From contig VIIQ02000830.1 of the NCBI GenBank assembly GCA_007449985.2, forward strand, positions 202,857 to 266,856: a stretch of 64,000 nt of DNA, written 5' to 3'. Under the pieces are notes generated by a model. It saw nothing but the letters and a program-made list of their open reading frames with translations, searched no databases and was not told the origin of the DNA. The stretch is from Desmodesmus armatus. Lineage: Eukaryota > Chlorophyta > Chlorophyceae > Sphaeropleales > Scenedesmaceae. The position numbers and the translations under genes were made by a program. Shown in pieces: positions 63,958 to 64,000 of the stretch; the first letter of the stretch is position 1, and every line of letters starts with the position of its first letter.

Positions 63958-64000
63958 AACACTGCCAGGCTGGCCAGGCCTGAAGGCGTAGGAGCGTGCG

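Larger units (their letters stand above)
59931..64000 (-). mobile_element. LTR-retrotransposon-like element, truncated by window edge
   Basis: Minus-strand block of integrase with chromatin-reader domains (63957-61341) and a charged, RS-rich ORF (61145-59931). Reverse transcriptase and RNase H, expected upstream of integrase in Ty3/gypsy order, would lie beyond 64000. No LTR was identified. The integrase frame is broken in several places. Confidence 0.7.

Overview
The window looks like nuclear DNA of a green alga, most likely a chlorophycean (Volvocales/Haematococcus-like; the genus is a guess). Evidence: many short exons with GT-AG introns on both strands, a plastid class I aldolase with a transit peptide, an OPR-repeat protein of the type expanded in Chlorophyceae, heavy CAG/CTG triplet and poly-C/poly-G tracts, and a Ty3/gypsy-type integrase. 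There is no prokaryotic operon logic.

Layout. 1-2.65 kb: no gene seen. 2.65-6.9 kb (-): homoserine dehydrogenase, seven exons. 8.9-9.5 kb (-): GNAT-like acetyltransferase. 11.35-11.8 kb (-): NOP10, 64 aa in two exons, divergent from 12.2-15.4 kb (+), a secretory-pathway membrane protein with a redox-inactive thioredoxin-like domain. 16.2-19.4 kb: 279-bp satellite built from the last exon of the next gene. 19.2-23.0 kb (-): DHRS12-like short-chain dehydrogenase, divergent from 23.4-28.2 kb (+), peroxisomal PEX11. 29.8-34.2 kb (-): OPR protein with long polyQ/polyS/polyA tracts, divergent from 34.9-43.2 kb (+), plastid fructose-bisphosphate aldolase with 13 exons. 44.3-44.9 kb (+): second GNAT-like gene. 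46.9-48.9 kb (+): Cys-rich predicted secreted protein with a ~300-bp (CAGG)n intron. 49-53.4 kb: no gene seen. 53.4-56.6 kb (-): PP2C phosphatase. 59.9-64 kb (-): retroelement cut by the window edge, with an integrase followed by a PHD finger and a Tudor-like segment, then an RS-rich ORF.

The genes are ordinary housekeeping and organelle functions (threonine/methionine synthesis, snoRNP, peroxisome division, Calvin cycle/glycolysis, organelle RNA, signalling) and form no pathway. The unusual part is the architecture. Six of the eight multi-exon host genes (HSD, thioredoxin-like gene, SDR, PEX11, FBA, PP2C) carry tandem, partly decayed copies of an exon edge plus its splice site inside the adjoining intron, and one single-exon gene has repeated copies of its 3' end. 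Introns also hold four long near-perfect hairpins. Several coding frames need a one-base correction, three or more of them at G4/C4 runs, so base-level assembly error must be considered before any gene is called broken.

Exon boundaries were deduced by hand from splice consensus, phase and family resemblance. No alignment or transcript data were available.
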